This document shows, one piece after another, positions 11,714-25,070 of a DNA stretch of 64,000 nt. The stretch's first letter is position 1. Every line of letters starts with the position of its first letter. Source of the stretch: Haemonchus contortus (Eukaryota; Nematoda; Chromadorea; Rhabditida; Trichostrongylidae); assembly GCA_000469685.2 (NCBI GenBank), contig LS997565.1, forward strand, positions 3,994,005-4,058,004. Reading direction: 5' to 3'. Position numbers and translations under genes: made by a program. The notes beneath the pieces are model-generated. The model had not been told where the DNA came from. It made no database searches and worked only from the letters and a program-made list of their open reading frames with translations.

Positions 11714-14700
11714 ATGTTGCGTCCGTCACCGACTCCAATTTCGCGGCTGTCACACTCAGACTACTGCTCTTTGTCTTCGTCTGACGACGATGCTGATGTG
11801 TTTCCGAAGCGTTCGTCGTTAGTAGTTGACACCCAACCAGGGATTTGCCCACACTGCAAGAAAACGTATCAAGAAGTAAGCCCACCTTTTCAAAGGTTTT
11901 TTTTGTGGATCTGAGTTCGCTTTAATAAATTTGTTCTCTTTCTGTGAAAAGAATGAAACATGATTCTGCTGCAAGGCTTTCACGAAAGAAATTCATACAC
12001 GTTTCACTTATGAAATTCGGGCCTTGGCTGTCTTTTTTTAGGATTATATTAATGTATAGTAATGGTTCTTATAGGCGTGATGCGCATGTCAGTAATCTAT
12101 TTTTGAGCCATGTAATTATCGCATAAACTCCCAGTTCACTGAACTAATCGCTTGCAACGCTTTAGATATTTAGGTCCTATAATCTTCCCATGATAGCTAT
12201 CGATCGCTAGTTACGATATGCGTTTTTTAAAACTATGCAAACGCGAACTAGGCAGTAGAGGTTCGAATTTAGGTGAAAAGTGGTTTCACCGGTCATCGGC
12301 AGAGAATGAGTGAGTAGTTTTGGTAGTTACTTTGAGTAAATTGGAAATTCCCTTCCCAAATCCTTACTTTGATGGGCCAGTAATTGTGAGAGTAATCAGG
12401 TCATTAAGTAAATATTTCCATATTAGTAACTCCTTCTTAATTCTGTTCAAATCTGACCTCTACTAGTCCATTAATGTGTTATAGGAAGGCTTAGAGCTAA
12501 GTGAATCCTTTGCGCCCCATGTTACGTTCACCCATAATCCTTACACCATATTGTCCAAACGAAGTGGAGGCGGTGTAGATCGTCTTACCTGGCGCGATCT
12601 AATGGTCAATATTGCGCCACCATAATCCCAGCTTTGTCAAACATTTTAGCCAGCTATAATTATTGCTGTCATCTTGATAGACCATAATGGATATGAAGGA
12701 CGGAAACTTACTCGGTTAAGGACGACGTACAGTTGTTAAATATATAAAATTCGTTTTTTCTTTCATAAATTGTCCCTCTTTTCTGTTCGATGGGTCAAAA
12801 TGAAGGCAGATACCCCTTAACTGAAGGGCATTAATCATTAGTTTCGGTTCCTTTATTAGGATCCCGTACTGTCATCCTTACTAAGAGGATACACCGCGGG
12901 GTCTCAGCCATAACTCTACTTTTATTCGTAGGTTAATAGGATTTCAAGTTGGGAATGCATTCGATCCGTACAATGGTGGGATAAAGAAGCCTTAAGTTTG
13001 ATTTTTTTTAGCAAACTTTAATAATAGCGATATTATTCGGTCTCAACAGTGTTGCTTCCACTGCAACATCCATTTGAGTAAACCTATAGTTACTCCAGTA
13101 TGTTGTAGCCTTGGCCCCCGTGATTTAATTAGGTTTCCGACTATAACTAGGTACCATTCTTGTTGGTCTCAGTGACTCATGCCAATTAACGTTGAATTGC
13201 GTAAACGCCATTCGAGATTGTCATGGTAAGTGAGTGCGCAATCGGACAAGGTTGCGTCTCTGTGCTACTGAAGGATATTTAATCATACTGAAGAGGTGTC
13301 GGAGATACTCGTGGTAATTAGTGACCTTAGCCTAATTCTTTTTTTTTTTGTTTCGAAAAACTTGTCTATTAAGTTAAGTGCCATTGTGTATGGCGGGAGA
13401 ATAGGTAAGTCCCCTTCCATAGAAAAGACTTTACTGTTTGTATGTATTTCGATGGGTATGCACAAATTTGTCTTTTTGAGATGAAATCAGGATTTCCTTT
13501 GTTTATAATAATAGCTGGCTGGCAAATACGTATCAGCTTTTCACTACATGAATGAATGCCATAAAGATTCGCTTGGCAGATTAACCCGAATCAATTTGTG
13601 TATGACGGCGCTGACCCTGATTTGCATGTGCTTACGCCTTACTTGAGTATTTTTTATCCTAGTGGTATTGTCTTTGAAGAGGCTTGTGTCAAGTGCCGCA
13701 TTAATAGATTAATCGACGATGCTTCACAGCCGCCCGTCTAAAGTAATGCCGTAAAAGTCGAGCTAAATTAGAACAAAAATTGTGGGAATGAGCATAGTGC
13801 TGTTTTAGCCTCCTCATTATGTTTAATTCAAAGCTGTTGAATGCAATGCCCACCTGACTGCAGTCGATTTGACGCCTTTATGAAATTTTCTTTTACGGGC
13901 CGACTGTGTTATTTGGATTCCACACTTTTGCCTTCGAGATTCGATTGAGAGTTCTGCGGTTCAACAAGTTCACATCGATTCTTTTCATTTTGTGAAAAGG
14001 AGGTCGAGGTTCATAATAAACCAGGTATAAAAAAGAATCCTAATGGAATAGTGAATGAGAAATTGGCAGCCGTTTACCTACTCTGTGTTATGAATCAAGG
14101 TGTTAACATGACACAGTTGTTTTCAGCCGGTTACTCTGCAATGCGGCCACTCTTTGTGCTCGAAATGCTGTTCCGTTCTATTGGAGTCGTACGGCGCAAA
14201 CACTGTACCACGCCGTTCAAGAATTCGTATGGGTTTGAGCAGTATGAGCTATTCACAATTGGAGAGAAAGAGCAGTTTCCAGTAAGTAAATAATGTTTTT
14301 TATACTAGCCTTTGTCTGCACATATGATTAGTGCTCATTACTTGAGTAGTGCTGTACTGCTAAGTATTGGTAAAGTTGTAAATTAACTCACAGCAAGTAG
14401 ATGCTTATTTGGGAGGTTTTCGGAGGACTGAGAAAAAAATCAGGAAGACTCACGCTCCTAAAACAAAGCACGGCTTTGATTTCTTGATTCGAAAATGACG
14501 TGAAACCCCCAGACAAAATATTCAGATATCAGTTTATTTCTTAAACGTGTAACAAGTGAAAGCTTTTGGAGGGCCATTGGTCTAGCTTCATCAAGAAATT
14601 TCAGGTCGAATTCTTCTGTTCGGTCAGTAGGTCTTGCTTATAAATCGCCTCAGTGCATTGTGTGTGGCGAGCGTCCGAAGACGGTATGTTGATATTCAAA

Positions 14701-16469
14701 ACCGGCTCTATAGTCGTAATTTACCTATCTTATTCCTTTAGACTCCACCAGTGCCTAACCTGGAATTGGCGATCTTTCTACGCGCTCTGAATGCTGAAAA
14801 AATGACCGAGCATGAAAATCCGGCTTATAGAGAGATCATGGATGATGACAAGTATTGAGCATTTTTTCATTGTTTGTTTTCGGTGTTTATAGTACGAGAG
14901 TGGCATGGAGCTGCCAAATTCCTGATTTCCGCGTCTGCTCCTGCTTTTTCGCGTTTTCTTTGATCCACTGCTGTATCTTGGGATTTCCAAAAGGTTGCGC
15001 GGAACGAAATAGACAGGGGAAGCGAGTGTTGGAACAGGCAGCTTATACAGTTATTTCAATAATTCTATTCGTTTTTAACTACTAGATACCATACGCTACA
15101 CCTGTGGTATATTCGCTGTTAAGAATAAATGTTTGATTCGCGATTTCACGATGATTCTCTTCTTACTGCTTTGTTTCAGTTTGTCGGATGATGATTTCAA
15201 CTGCAAGCGCATTAGGGAATGCAGAATTGGGGTGATGGGTGGATCAGGCGTGGGGAAAACTAGCCTGGTAGGTTTTATTTGAGTTATGACTGCAACAAAC
15301 TGCAGAGTAATCGAATCTGGTTTCCATGAACCTATCAAGTGCACATATCGTTGATTGACTGAGTACTTTTTTTGCAGACTCGTGTGCAATATGGGAATGA
15401 TATCCTGTTTAGTGATCTTCTAGGAAAGCGTACAGAAGCCAGTCTCAGTAACACATTTATGATCGATATTGTAGATTCTAATGTGCGTTTTACCTTCTTT
15501 TCCTGTCTTTTGCTCATCATGTATACAAAAATGTGTTTTTTTTTCAGAATAGTGAAAGTTGCATTCAAACTTCTCAAGGGTTCGTCATAATGTATTCAAT
15601 TACGGATCGTGAATCGTTTTATGAGGCTGCCGACATCTTCACCGCGATTGAACGAGCCAGAGGAGGGAAGGTATGTTTTCAACTTCGAATAAGTTCCGTT
15701 TCTACACTTTAAAATACGTTTTACGAATCCCAAGGATAGGTCGCTGATCGTTCTTCTCCGACCCCTACTCGCTTGGCTAGTTGGTTGAAATGCTTTTTAC
15801 CTACTGCTGCCCTGATTACTATTTTTTCACATTTCCCTCTGCTATTTATTTTTCTTGTTAAGGTTCCAATTGTATTGGTTGGATCCAAGTCGGATCTGCA
15901 TAGGAAACGTCGTGTTACGGCATTTGAGGGGCAGACTCTGGCTAGGCACATGAGCTGCCCTTTCATCGAGATTTCAGCAAGGAACAATGATTGCGTCAAT
16001 GAGGTGAGCCATGAAAGTCTTCATTTCCCCTTTTGTTAATACTGTCAAAATATAAAAAGAATGGAGAATCATGAATCTATGAGGATGGAATTATTCAGAA
16101 CCGTCTGGTAGAATCACAAAATTCTTTCATATGTTTAAGGTCACGGGGGAGTCCTCCCTGGATTTGATGTTATGTTCCCAACTTTCATTTGCGGGGAATT
16201 CCGAAAGTTAACGCTTTTATGAGCTAATACTATTTATCCGCATCCTACTGGGGAATTTTTATCAGACTGAACTTTTCTGAACGTTACCGGGCACGTTGCT
16301 ATGGTTTCATCCAGCTGAATAGGGTCCGGGGCAAGAGTTAGTGACAGATGCAGAGAATGACCCAGCCATTTACACTTTAGAAAAGACTTCCTTGAATTCG
16401 TTCTGATTTCAGGCATTCCTGGAGCTCATGAGAATTGTCGAGCGGCGTCGACTGATGTTCTGTATATAA
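11714..16469 (+). CDS. RING finger + Ras-like small GTPase fusion protein (339 aa, 9 exons)
   Basis: Exons: 11714-11875, 14127-14281, 14605-14683, 14742-14851, 15180-15267, 15378-15482, 15548-15670, 15863-16003, 16413-16469. All junctions are GT/AG and all phases agree. The ATG lies 2 bases after TTTCTTTGCAG, a likely spliced-leader acceptor, which fixes the start. Residues 45-126 form a C3HC4 RING: CPHC (45-48), CGHSLCSKC (60-68), then CIVC (123-126). The last spacing, 54 residues, is slightly long. A Ras-like domain follows: P-loop GGSGVGKTS (189-197), SKSD (282-285, the NKxD equivalent) and SAR (312-314, the SAK equivalent). The G3 region is abnormal: DSNN replaces DxxG, and the stretch between DIVD and GF is about 7 residues shorter than in Ras. 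No CaaX box is present; the end is MFCI. RING proteins are typically E3 ubiquitin ligases, so a GTPase-controlled ligase is an inference. TRIM23 is the known RING-GTPase, but it has B-boxes and an ARF domain. Confidence 0.82.
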
Positions 16470-17291
16470 ATATATTGTTATATTTATATGTTGTCGTATT
16501 GTGGTGTAATAACCGAATAGTTTAGTTCCTGTCACCCATCTCAACTTTTTTGTACAGATAGTAGTTACTTTTATAATATGTAATATGTTCACTTGATCAT
16601 TTTAGACCCCTGATTCGTCTATGTGGTTATTTTTGTCTACACTAGAATATCGTGATATCATCATAATGATTTTGTTTAACACCTGTGACTATTTTGCAGA
16701 TGCTACTATGAAGTGAAGTGAATTTTAAAATGTCATCGAATTTGCTAGTGAGAGGCGATAATGATGTCTCGTTTCTTCATCTTTCCCATTCAAGTACAAA
16801 AGTAATTTGCAAAATGAAAAATATTACACAAATGGCACGTTTGCTCCATGTGATGAGTCGAAGAGGCTAACTTTCCGATTTCGGTTCAGTCTTTGCCATT
16901 ACTATATTTTTTGAGTAGTTTCCTTTCATTTCCAAAGACTAGGTGCCACTTTTGCCGCATTCACTGCCGTGAACTACTACTTGAACTCGGTACAAGCGAT
17001 CGGTTCTGGTGGGTAAGCCAGATATTTCAGCTCTTCTGTTTGATTATTGAAAATATGGCGCATTCCATCCATTCTCGTAATGACGGGGCTCCTAGATAAC
17101 CTCAATACAGAATCGTTTGCACGACCAAAGTTATTAGCGAAAGTAAGCTCCTGACCAGATATCTTCCGTGGAAGGGGAAAAAAATAGGCTTACAAGGTGT
17201 CTTTCCTTAACCACCCCCTTCACGCCTGCATATTCTTGCTTTTGACGTGCTGTAGCTAAAGAATAAATAAGATCTCCCGCAATTATAAGTT

Positions 17292-17345
17292 ACGGTCTGG
17301 GTTGCGCCACGCATTCAACTTCATTCAAAACTGTAGTGGCGTGTT
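17292..17345 (-). mobile_element. SINE tail fragment
   Basis: GCGCCACGCATTCAACTTCATTCA followed by CTGTAGTGGCG matches the SINE tail at 19.7 kb; only about 50 bp remain. Confidence 0.4.
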
Positions 17346-18153
17346 TGAATCGTGCGTGGTGAGGTATTACAGTAAAAGTACTTATCGGTATATTACAGAG
17401 CCATTTGAAGGGGCCAGTGCGAATTTCATGGATCTCACTTTCTGAAAGGATCAAGGATGAATCTGTTTTCTTAACGGGCCACTTTTATTATCTAGAAGAC
17501 ACATAAAATGTGTGTGTGTACATTTCCAAGACTTTTATGACTCGAAATACAGTGGACTTATAGTACTCGCCATGGTTCCGCGTGCAGTTTTATGTAGTTT
17601 GCAATGCGTGAAGTGAAAATCGCCGTCTACATTGACCTATTTACTAGATAGCTTATAAAAGCGAGCGTTCCTCAAAGTGCTCCTGTACTATTTCTTCATG
17701 AATATTCCTCTGTATTCCTCTATTTAACTCATCATCACGATGCGCCATGCATGTGCTCTCACTTTCAATAATGATCGAAGGCACTCGGACTTTGTTTAGC
17801 AAGTTGCGATCTTCGAAGCAGCTTTAATAGAGACGTCTCATTACCTCATCACCAAAAAACGGGCAGATAACTGGTTCTAGTGAACGATAATTGCTTATGG
17901 ATGCGAAAAGTAGGCTTGACCAGGAAAAAACATCCAAAAACGGTTTTAAACACTTCTTTCATTTTCAAACCAGCGTTTATGGTCCTCTGAGAAGTGTGAA
18001 AGTAAGTCAATGCTGGATGATAGAAGGAAATAAAATGAGGATGTACGAACTTTGACTTCAACTTTGAATCGTAGGGGCACTTGAATGCAAATTGAACCTA
18101 TGGAAAGACATTCTCCCAGTGAATTTGACATTAATGATAAAGGATTATATTTG

Positions 18154-18446
18154 TCGATAATATATGTATGATATGATGGTGCATATGATATTTATTATTT
18201 GAAGGGATTTATCACTCATCTTCTAACGCTCGTGACTTTTGATAAAGTATTCTCAAGAGACTCTTGAGGTTGATTTTGAAATCCTATGCAATGGCTGAAG
18301 TCACAAGGATTGTATAAAATTTCAAAATCAACCTCAAGAATCCCTTGAGAACACTTTATCAACAGTCACGAACGTTAGAAGATGAGTGATAAATCCCTTT
18401 AAATGATTAATATCATATACTCGATCATATCACACAGACATTATCG
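18154..18446. repeat. Foldback (MITE-like) inverted repeat
   Basis: Two arms of about 120 bp face each other around a loop of about 45 bp. The inner 90 bp of each arm agree at roughly 90% (GGGATTTATCACTCATCTTC on the left, its complement on the right; CTTGAGGTTGATTTTGAAAT also shared). The outer parts are weaker (CGATAAT...GATATGAT). No coding capacity. A non-autonomous DNA transposon is the simplest reading. Confidence 0.7.
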
Positions 18447-18577
18447 TTCTACTGTAAAGGCTCAAAAGGTGATCCTGATCTGCTTCTACTCAGCAAGTTA
18501 AATCAAGATGGCACTGTCCTTTTTGTGGCCGTGTCAAATTTCCGCTACTTTGCTGGAAAAAAATCGTATGGGCTAAT

Positions 18578-18775
18578 AAGGTGTAGCGGCAAGTGGTGCA
18601 CTTTTACACGCATAGTCCAGAGATCTGTTCCCCATTCATGCCAGCCAAGCCATCCATTCCTCCGAGGTCGAATTGGTACCATGCTTGCATGGGAGGATTG
18701 GGGACTACTGAGTTGCTTCAAAAACGCCACTATCATTCTGAATGGAAGTCGCATGCATAGCGCATGCTGAACCAT
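18578..18775 (+). mobile_element. tRNA-derived SINE, truncated copy on the plus strand
   Basis: It begins GGTGTAGCGGCAAGTGGTGCAC, then CCAAGCCATCCATTCCTCCG and a GAATTGGTACCA block, and ends with CATTCTGAATGGAAGTCGC. It matches the complement of the copy at 19.7-19.96 kb, but with internal loss around the B box. Confidence 0.6.
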
Positions 18776-19684
18776 GATTGATGAATACCGAAAGATTATA
18801 ATAGGCCTTTCATCGGAAGCTCATTTACGATAATACAAGTTCTAGTTATTATACAACAATCGTCATAAGACAACTGAATGCTCATTCCTCACTTTGATTA
18901 ATAAAGTTAATCTTAACTCAATTTGAAAAAAAAACATAATCAACCAGTTCACATTCATACTTCAGAGCAAAGTATTTTTTTTCTAGAGAACGATCAAACT
19001 TTATTCTTTCGTATTCAGTATTTCTTTGTTTGACATTTGCCACAAATCTATTTGTCTCCGGTAAAGAAAGTGATAACCACTATGTAATTAGAGTGATTTG
19101 TCTTGCCAACGTCCCTTTCTAAAGGAACAATAAAAGACTGATAATTCGCACTAACACGTGCTAAAGGGTGATCAGAGCTGACGCAATGTTTGCTTTAGGA
19201 GTGTTCTGTACATTTACATTTCTTCTCTTGCCCAAGTCATCACATTTATTTCTCTTCTCCTAACCCTTGATAGGGTGGGCAAGCGCTTAAGATGATAAGA
19301 ACGGCAGATCGTGTTACTTTCCTCGACACATTTTCATTGGCTTAATCCATATTTGATAAAGGTTTCATCATCAAAATACGCTGAATCAAAAAGAAAGTGA
19401 AAGTTCTGTGGTAACAAACCATGAATCAGTCAATCAGTAAGAGATCCGCTATCCACCAAAACGTGCTCTGCTAGTAATTTTTGTAGGTTATTATTTGAGA
19501 AAGCTTCAAATTTTTGGTGTTGAAACTTCCGGAACTTCCGTACGCTCACGAATTGAGTATCTAGTGAAAATTGCGACGGCTGATTCTGAATTTACTATTA
19601 TTAACACGTGCTTGCTAATATTACTTCATCACTATTATTACTGATTTTGTCATCATTAAAGGATAAAGGATAAAGTTTTTGGCG

Positions 19685-19959
19685 TTAATCAATCCCGTCT
19701 GAGGGATGCGCCCCCGCACTCGACTTCCATTCAGAATCGTAGTGGCGTGATGAGTGCGTATGTGGCCTATACAATGACTTGCGGTGGCCAGCCGATGTAC
19801 AAGTCAGTGCTTTTATCCTCCCAGACGAGTCTGGTACCAATTCACCGACCCCGGAGGGATGGAAGGCTTGGTTGGCCTAGGCGGGCATCGATCCGGGATT
19901 CGAACCCCTGACCGTGCGTGTGATATAGTGCGCCACTTGCCACTACACCACCTCCGCCC
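19685..19959 (-). mobile_element. tRNA-derived SINE, best-preserved copy
   Basis: Read on the minus strand, the element starts with GGAGGTGGTGTAGTGG, containing an RNA polymerase III A box (TGGTGTAGTGG, at about 19940-19950). A perfect B box (GGTTCGAATCC, 19896-19906) follows 34 bases further on. The body continues through GCCTAGGCCAACC and GGGAGGATAAAAGCACTG and ends near the GATTGATTAACGCC tail. There are several truncated relatives in this window, so it is a family and not a tRNA gene. Confidence 0.75.
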
Positions 19960-20084
19960 ATTTGTCATCATTATAAGTGTTAATATTAATTCAACAATAA
20001 TAAGTATTGTTAGTCCTCAGTCCTTATTATTACTATTATTATTTACTAGTATTTTTATTGATACTAAGGAATGAAATGATAAAG

Positions 20085-20325
20085 ACCTGGCACGATCAAT
20101 CTCGTCTGAGGGATGCGAACTGCATTTGACTTCATTCAGGAACGTAGTGGTACATTGAATGCGTATGTGGCCTATACAATGGTTAAAGGTGGGCCGCCAG
20201 TGCTTTTATCATTCAGAACTCTCGAAAGTTCGAAGGTCTGGGGGTTCAGGCGGATGTCGATCCGGGACTCAAACCCGTGACCATGCGTGTGATAGTGCGC
20301 CGCGAGCCACTACACCGCCTCCACC
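20085..20325 (-). mobile_element. tRNA-derived SINE, second copy
   Basis: This copy has the same orientation and layout as the copy about 130 bp to the left. The head (GGAGGCGGTGTAGTGGC), a degenerate B box (GGGTTTGAGTCCC) and the tail sequence (GTAGTGG, GGCCTATACAATGG) can be aligned, with internal deletions. Confidence 0.7.
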
Positions 20326-21046
20326 ATTTCTGTTATAAGTCATTATTATTGGGTACTTCGACTTTACAGAATATCCCAAAGCCCAGCTAATGTACAATTT
20401 AGCAGTTAACTCATGCCAGCAGATGCAAATTTCAATAGAAATTCAAGTTGGTACGTCTCTCATGTCATGAACATGAAACGGGAAAACTGTTAGGAGTCAA
20501 TTTTTTTGAAGGGAATGGTGTTACTCGAACCGATTTTATCAGTACGATGCTTGAGTCAGATCGCCCTAAAAAAAAGAACGAGATCTTGAATTCTTTCTAT
20601 TTCGTAGTTATAGTTTGTTCAGGCCTCTTGCTATAAGATTGATGCTAACTAGTAAGGTGTCTAGCAACAACTTTACAGAAGAAGGCCGGAGCGCCGAAGC
20701 CTCTTTTGATCTGCCTGGTTTCGGGATGCGCCATGCTTCCTATTTCCTCTACCCCGGTTTCTTAGCTTCTCTTGCTGCCTATAGTAAGAGGAGGAGAATA
20801 TGAGTAAAAATGAATCAACCAATAAAGATCGAGTACATATGTTGTACTACAACTTTATAAAAACTTCTGAGCACCATGAGTTACGAGGGAAAGTGCTGAG
20901 TGATAGGATTGACAAATGCGAAAGTCATTCCAACGAATCTCTGCTCGCAAACTGCTTCTTCTTGTTCCTCCACCACTGCTCCACACATATCCAATCGCTG
21001 CTTATCATCGTATACCACTCATTATGGAGAAGTCTGGGTTTTCCAG

Positions 21047-22602
<1,556 letters not shown>

Positions 22603-25070
22603 CTTAAATGAAAGCTTTCTCATTCTCAAAGGCACAGTTCACTATAATTTGAGATAACTAGTTTGAGGGAAATAACGGAAGGTATGAAGCAGAGCAGAAG
22701 AAAGTTGTCGAAAAAAGCGCTTTAAGGGTGGATTTTGAGGAAAATTTTGAAAAAGAGTAAAGAAGAGGATCGTAGGAGGTTACGACGAAGGATGTGGTGT
22801 GGAAGGGGATAAGGATGAGCTGGCAGTTGGTGCCATTGCACAAGGACAAGCCAAAAATGCCAGAAGTAGCCCCCAGTGACTCATAGTTGATTAAAGTCGA
22901 AGCACATACATATACTTCATTAGGAACGGTGCAGCCTCTCCAAGACCTCTGAAACGCGGTCCCTCCGGGTGTTGGAATACACTGGGTACAATCTTTGAGC
23001 CTTTATTACGACCTATCTAGGCCATTTTTCGACCGGACAGTGCCACATATGCATGATTGGGGGCCCCGGATTCATCCTGTGGATATCTCGGGAGCTTTTT
23101 CCATAGTGAACTGAATCTTTAGCTCGGGTAAAAATGAATGAGCGAATTGATTCGGTGGTGGATGGAGTGATTCGCCAGAAGTCTGAAGAAATATTGGTGA
23201 CTATTTTCAGTACTGTGAGTGCTCTCCAAGGTCATCTGCAGTCGAAATCGAGTCATCAGGAATTGGACCTTATTAAAATTCTACGTTGAAGTTCCAGTGA
23301 GATCTTTTGTATCTGTAAGAATGAATCACTTCATTTTTCATCTCTCAAATAGAATAATTGTTCAAATTTTATTATCTCCTCTGGATGCCGCCTAATTTTT
23401 AAGTTTGTTGAAAAAAAAAAATTCCCAACCGAATCCCACAACTAGGTCCAGAATTGGGACCCCAGGTCGGAGAAATCTCCCATATTCTCGTAGTCGATTA
23501 TTTGATACCGTACTTATTTGAGAGATTCGAATCACTTGTTTGTTTTTGACTGATTTTCGTAATTCATGGAATAGGCCAAATGCATCCAAACTTCTCTGCA
23601 AATCTGAATGAATTTCCTATGCATGGCGGGTCCTCAGCTAAAACCGGTCAAAGCGAGGGTTATGGATGTGCCTGGGCATTGATAAGCTATAGAATTGTTC
23701 ACAAGCATCTTAACCTTATCTCTAAGTGCCGCTGTACCTATATTTACTGGGTACAATTTTACAAGAACATGGAATCGATCAGTTGTAAACACAGATTGAC
23801 GACTATCAATCTGAGGTGCCAATAGCCCTACCGCTTTTTTCGTCTGCATAGGCTACGTACCTGGTGCCAGTGGTCACGATCAGGCTCGACACCTAGTAAT
23901 ACTTCCAGCGTCTAGCCTTGAAACTTCATTCTTTATCATTTTTAGATAATCTATTTCTCACGAAAGTTTTACCCAAATTGTTGTTGGGTTCCATACAGCA
24001 ACAGCACTCTTGCTTTCCTTCTTAGCTCATTGTTTGGTGAGCTCTGAACTTCAAACCGTCCTTCTAGTTAAAACCCTCTATTTGTAATGACTGCAAATTT
24101 TGTTCAAAACGCTTAGTCTGACACGGGACGCAAGCCCGATTTCGGAACCATGTATTGCGGTAGTAAACACTGATCAAAAACAACAGCTGAAATGTATCAA
24201 CTAAAAACATTACAGTTTTTTTTTCATTTCCTTTTGATCCACTGGCGACCGCGTGGCCCGCCGGCAGGTCGCACCATATCGTGCTCGTGTAGTATTTATA
24301 TTATTTATCAAGTGTTCTTATACTTTTTTGGATGTATTCAAGTATTAGCTGAGCTCAAAGCCTTCTAGAGAATCTTGAGGCATCGTGGTCCAGGATTCAT
24401 TCACTTCCACCCACAGTTATAAGAGAAATTAAAAGTTAATGTAAAGACAATGTAAAGGGCGCGGTCGCCATTGGGTTAAACCCGCAGATGGTTGATATAC
24501 CAGTAGCGAAGTGATACAGAAAGAACAAGTTTATTCCTTATACTCCCGATAGCTGCTCTCCTAGGAAGCTTATAATCGAAACACCTTTAAATTGTTCTGT
24601 TCTGAGAAACCATTATGGTTTTTATGGAAAATCCATGGCGTTTGTTCCCCGTCACCGATTCCCTACAGTTTTTTTTGGTTCGGCACCCATTGGGTATAAT
24701 TTAAAAAATTGTACGAGCAATTAAAAGGGAACTTATTTAATAATTTTGACTTCAACTGCCAGCTAAAGATTGTTCGCTGTGACTGTTACGATTTCCGATT
24801 ACGAGCGTCACATTTTCTCGGCGTACTTCCACTGCTTAAATTCGGGATTTTGTCTAATATCCGGCTGATTTTATTCCATTCAAGTTGCATGTTTAACGGG
24901 GATGTCATACAGAAATTCAACATGGTTTTTTCGTTTTTCTGTATTTTTTTTTTACAAATTTTTCTATCGCGAAATGCTCTTTATCTAATAAATATTCGTA
25001 GAATGTTTGTTTTATGTTCATCTCTATCGGCGTCAATATTATGAGTGGGAGGCGGCCAATATTTGGCGTA
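22603..25070. other. Intergenic region, possible dispersed repeat
   Basis: No gene was found. The stretch around 22685-22730 (GAAGCAGAGCAG, GTCGAAAAAAGCGC) resembles one at about 58287-58320 (AAGCAGAGCAG, ATCGAAAAACGC), so a further repeat family may be present. Confidence 0.4.
24238..24474. repeat. Short inverted repeat pair (possible small MITE)
   Basis: CCACTGGCGACCGCG near 24240 is matched in inverse orientation by CGCGGTCGCCATTGG near 24459, with about 200 bp between. Only about 15 bases per arm pair well. Confidence 0.3.

Larger units (their letters stand above)
16470..21046. other. Intergenic region between the RING-GTPase and collagen genes
   Basis: It contains the foldback element at 18.15-18.45 kb and SINE copies at 17.3, 18.6, 19.7 and 20.1 kb. 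I see no exon chain here. Confidence 0.55.
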
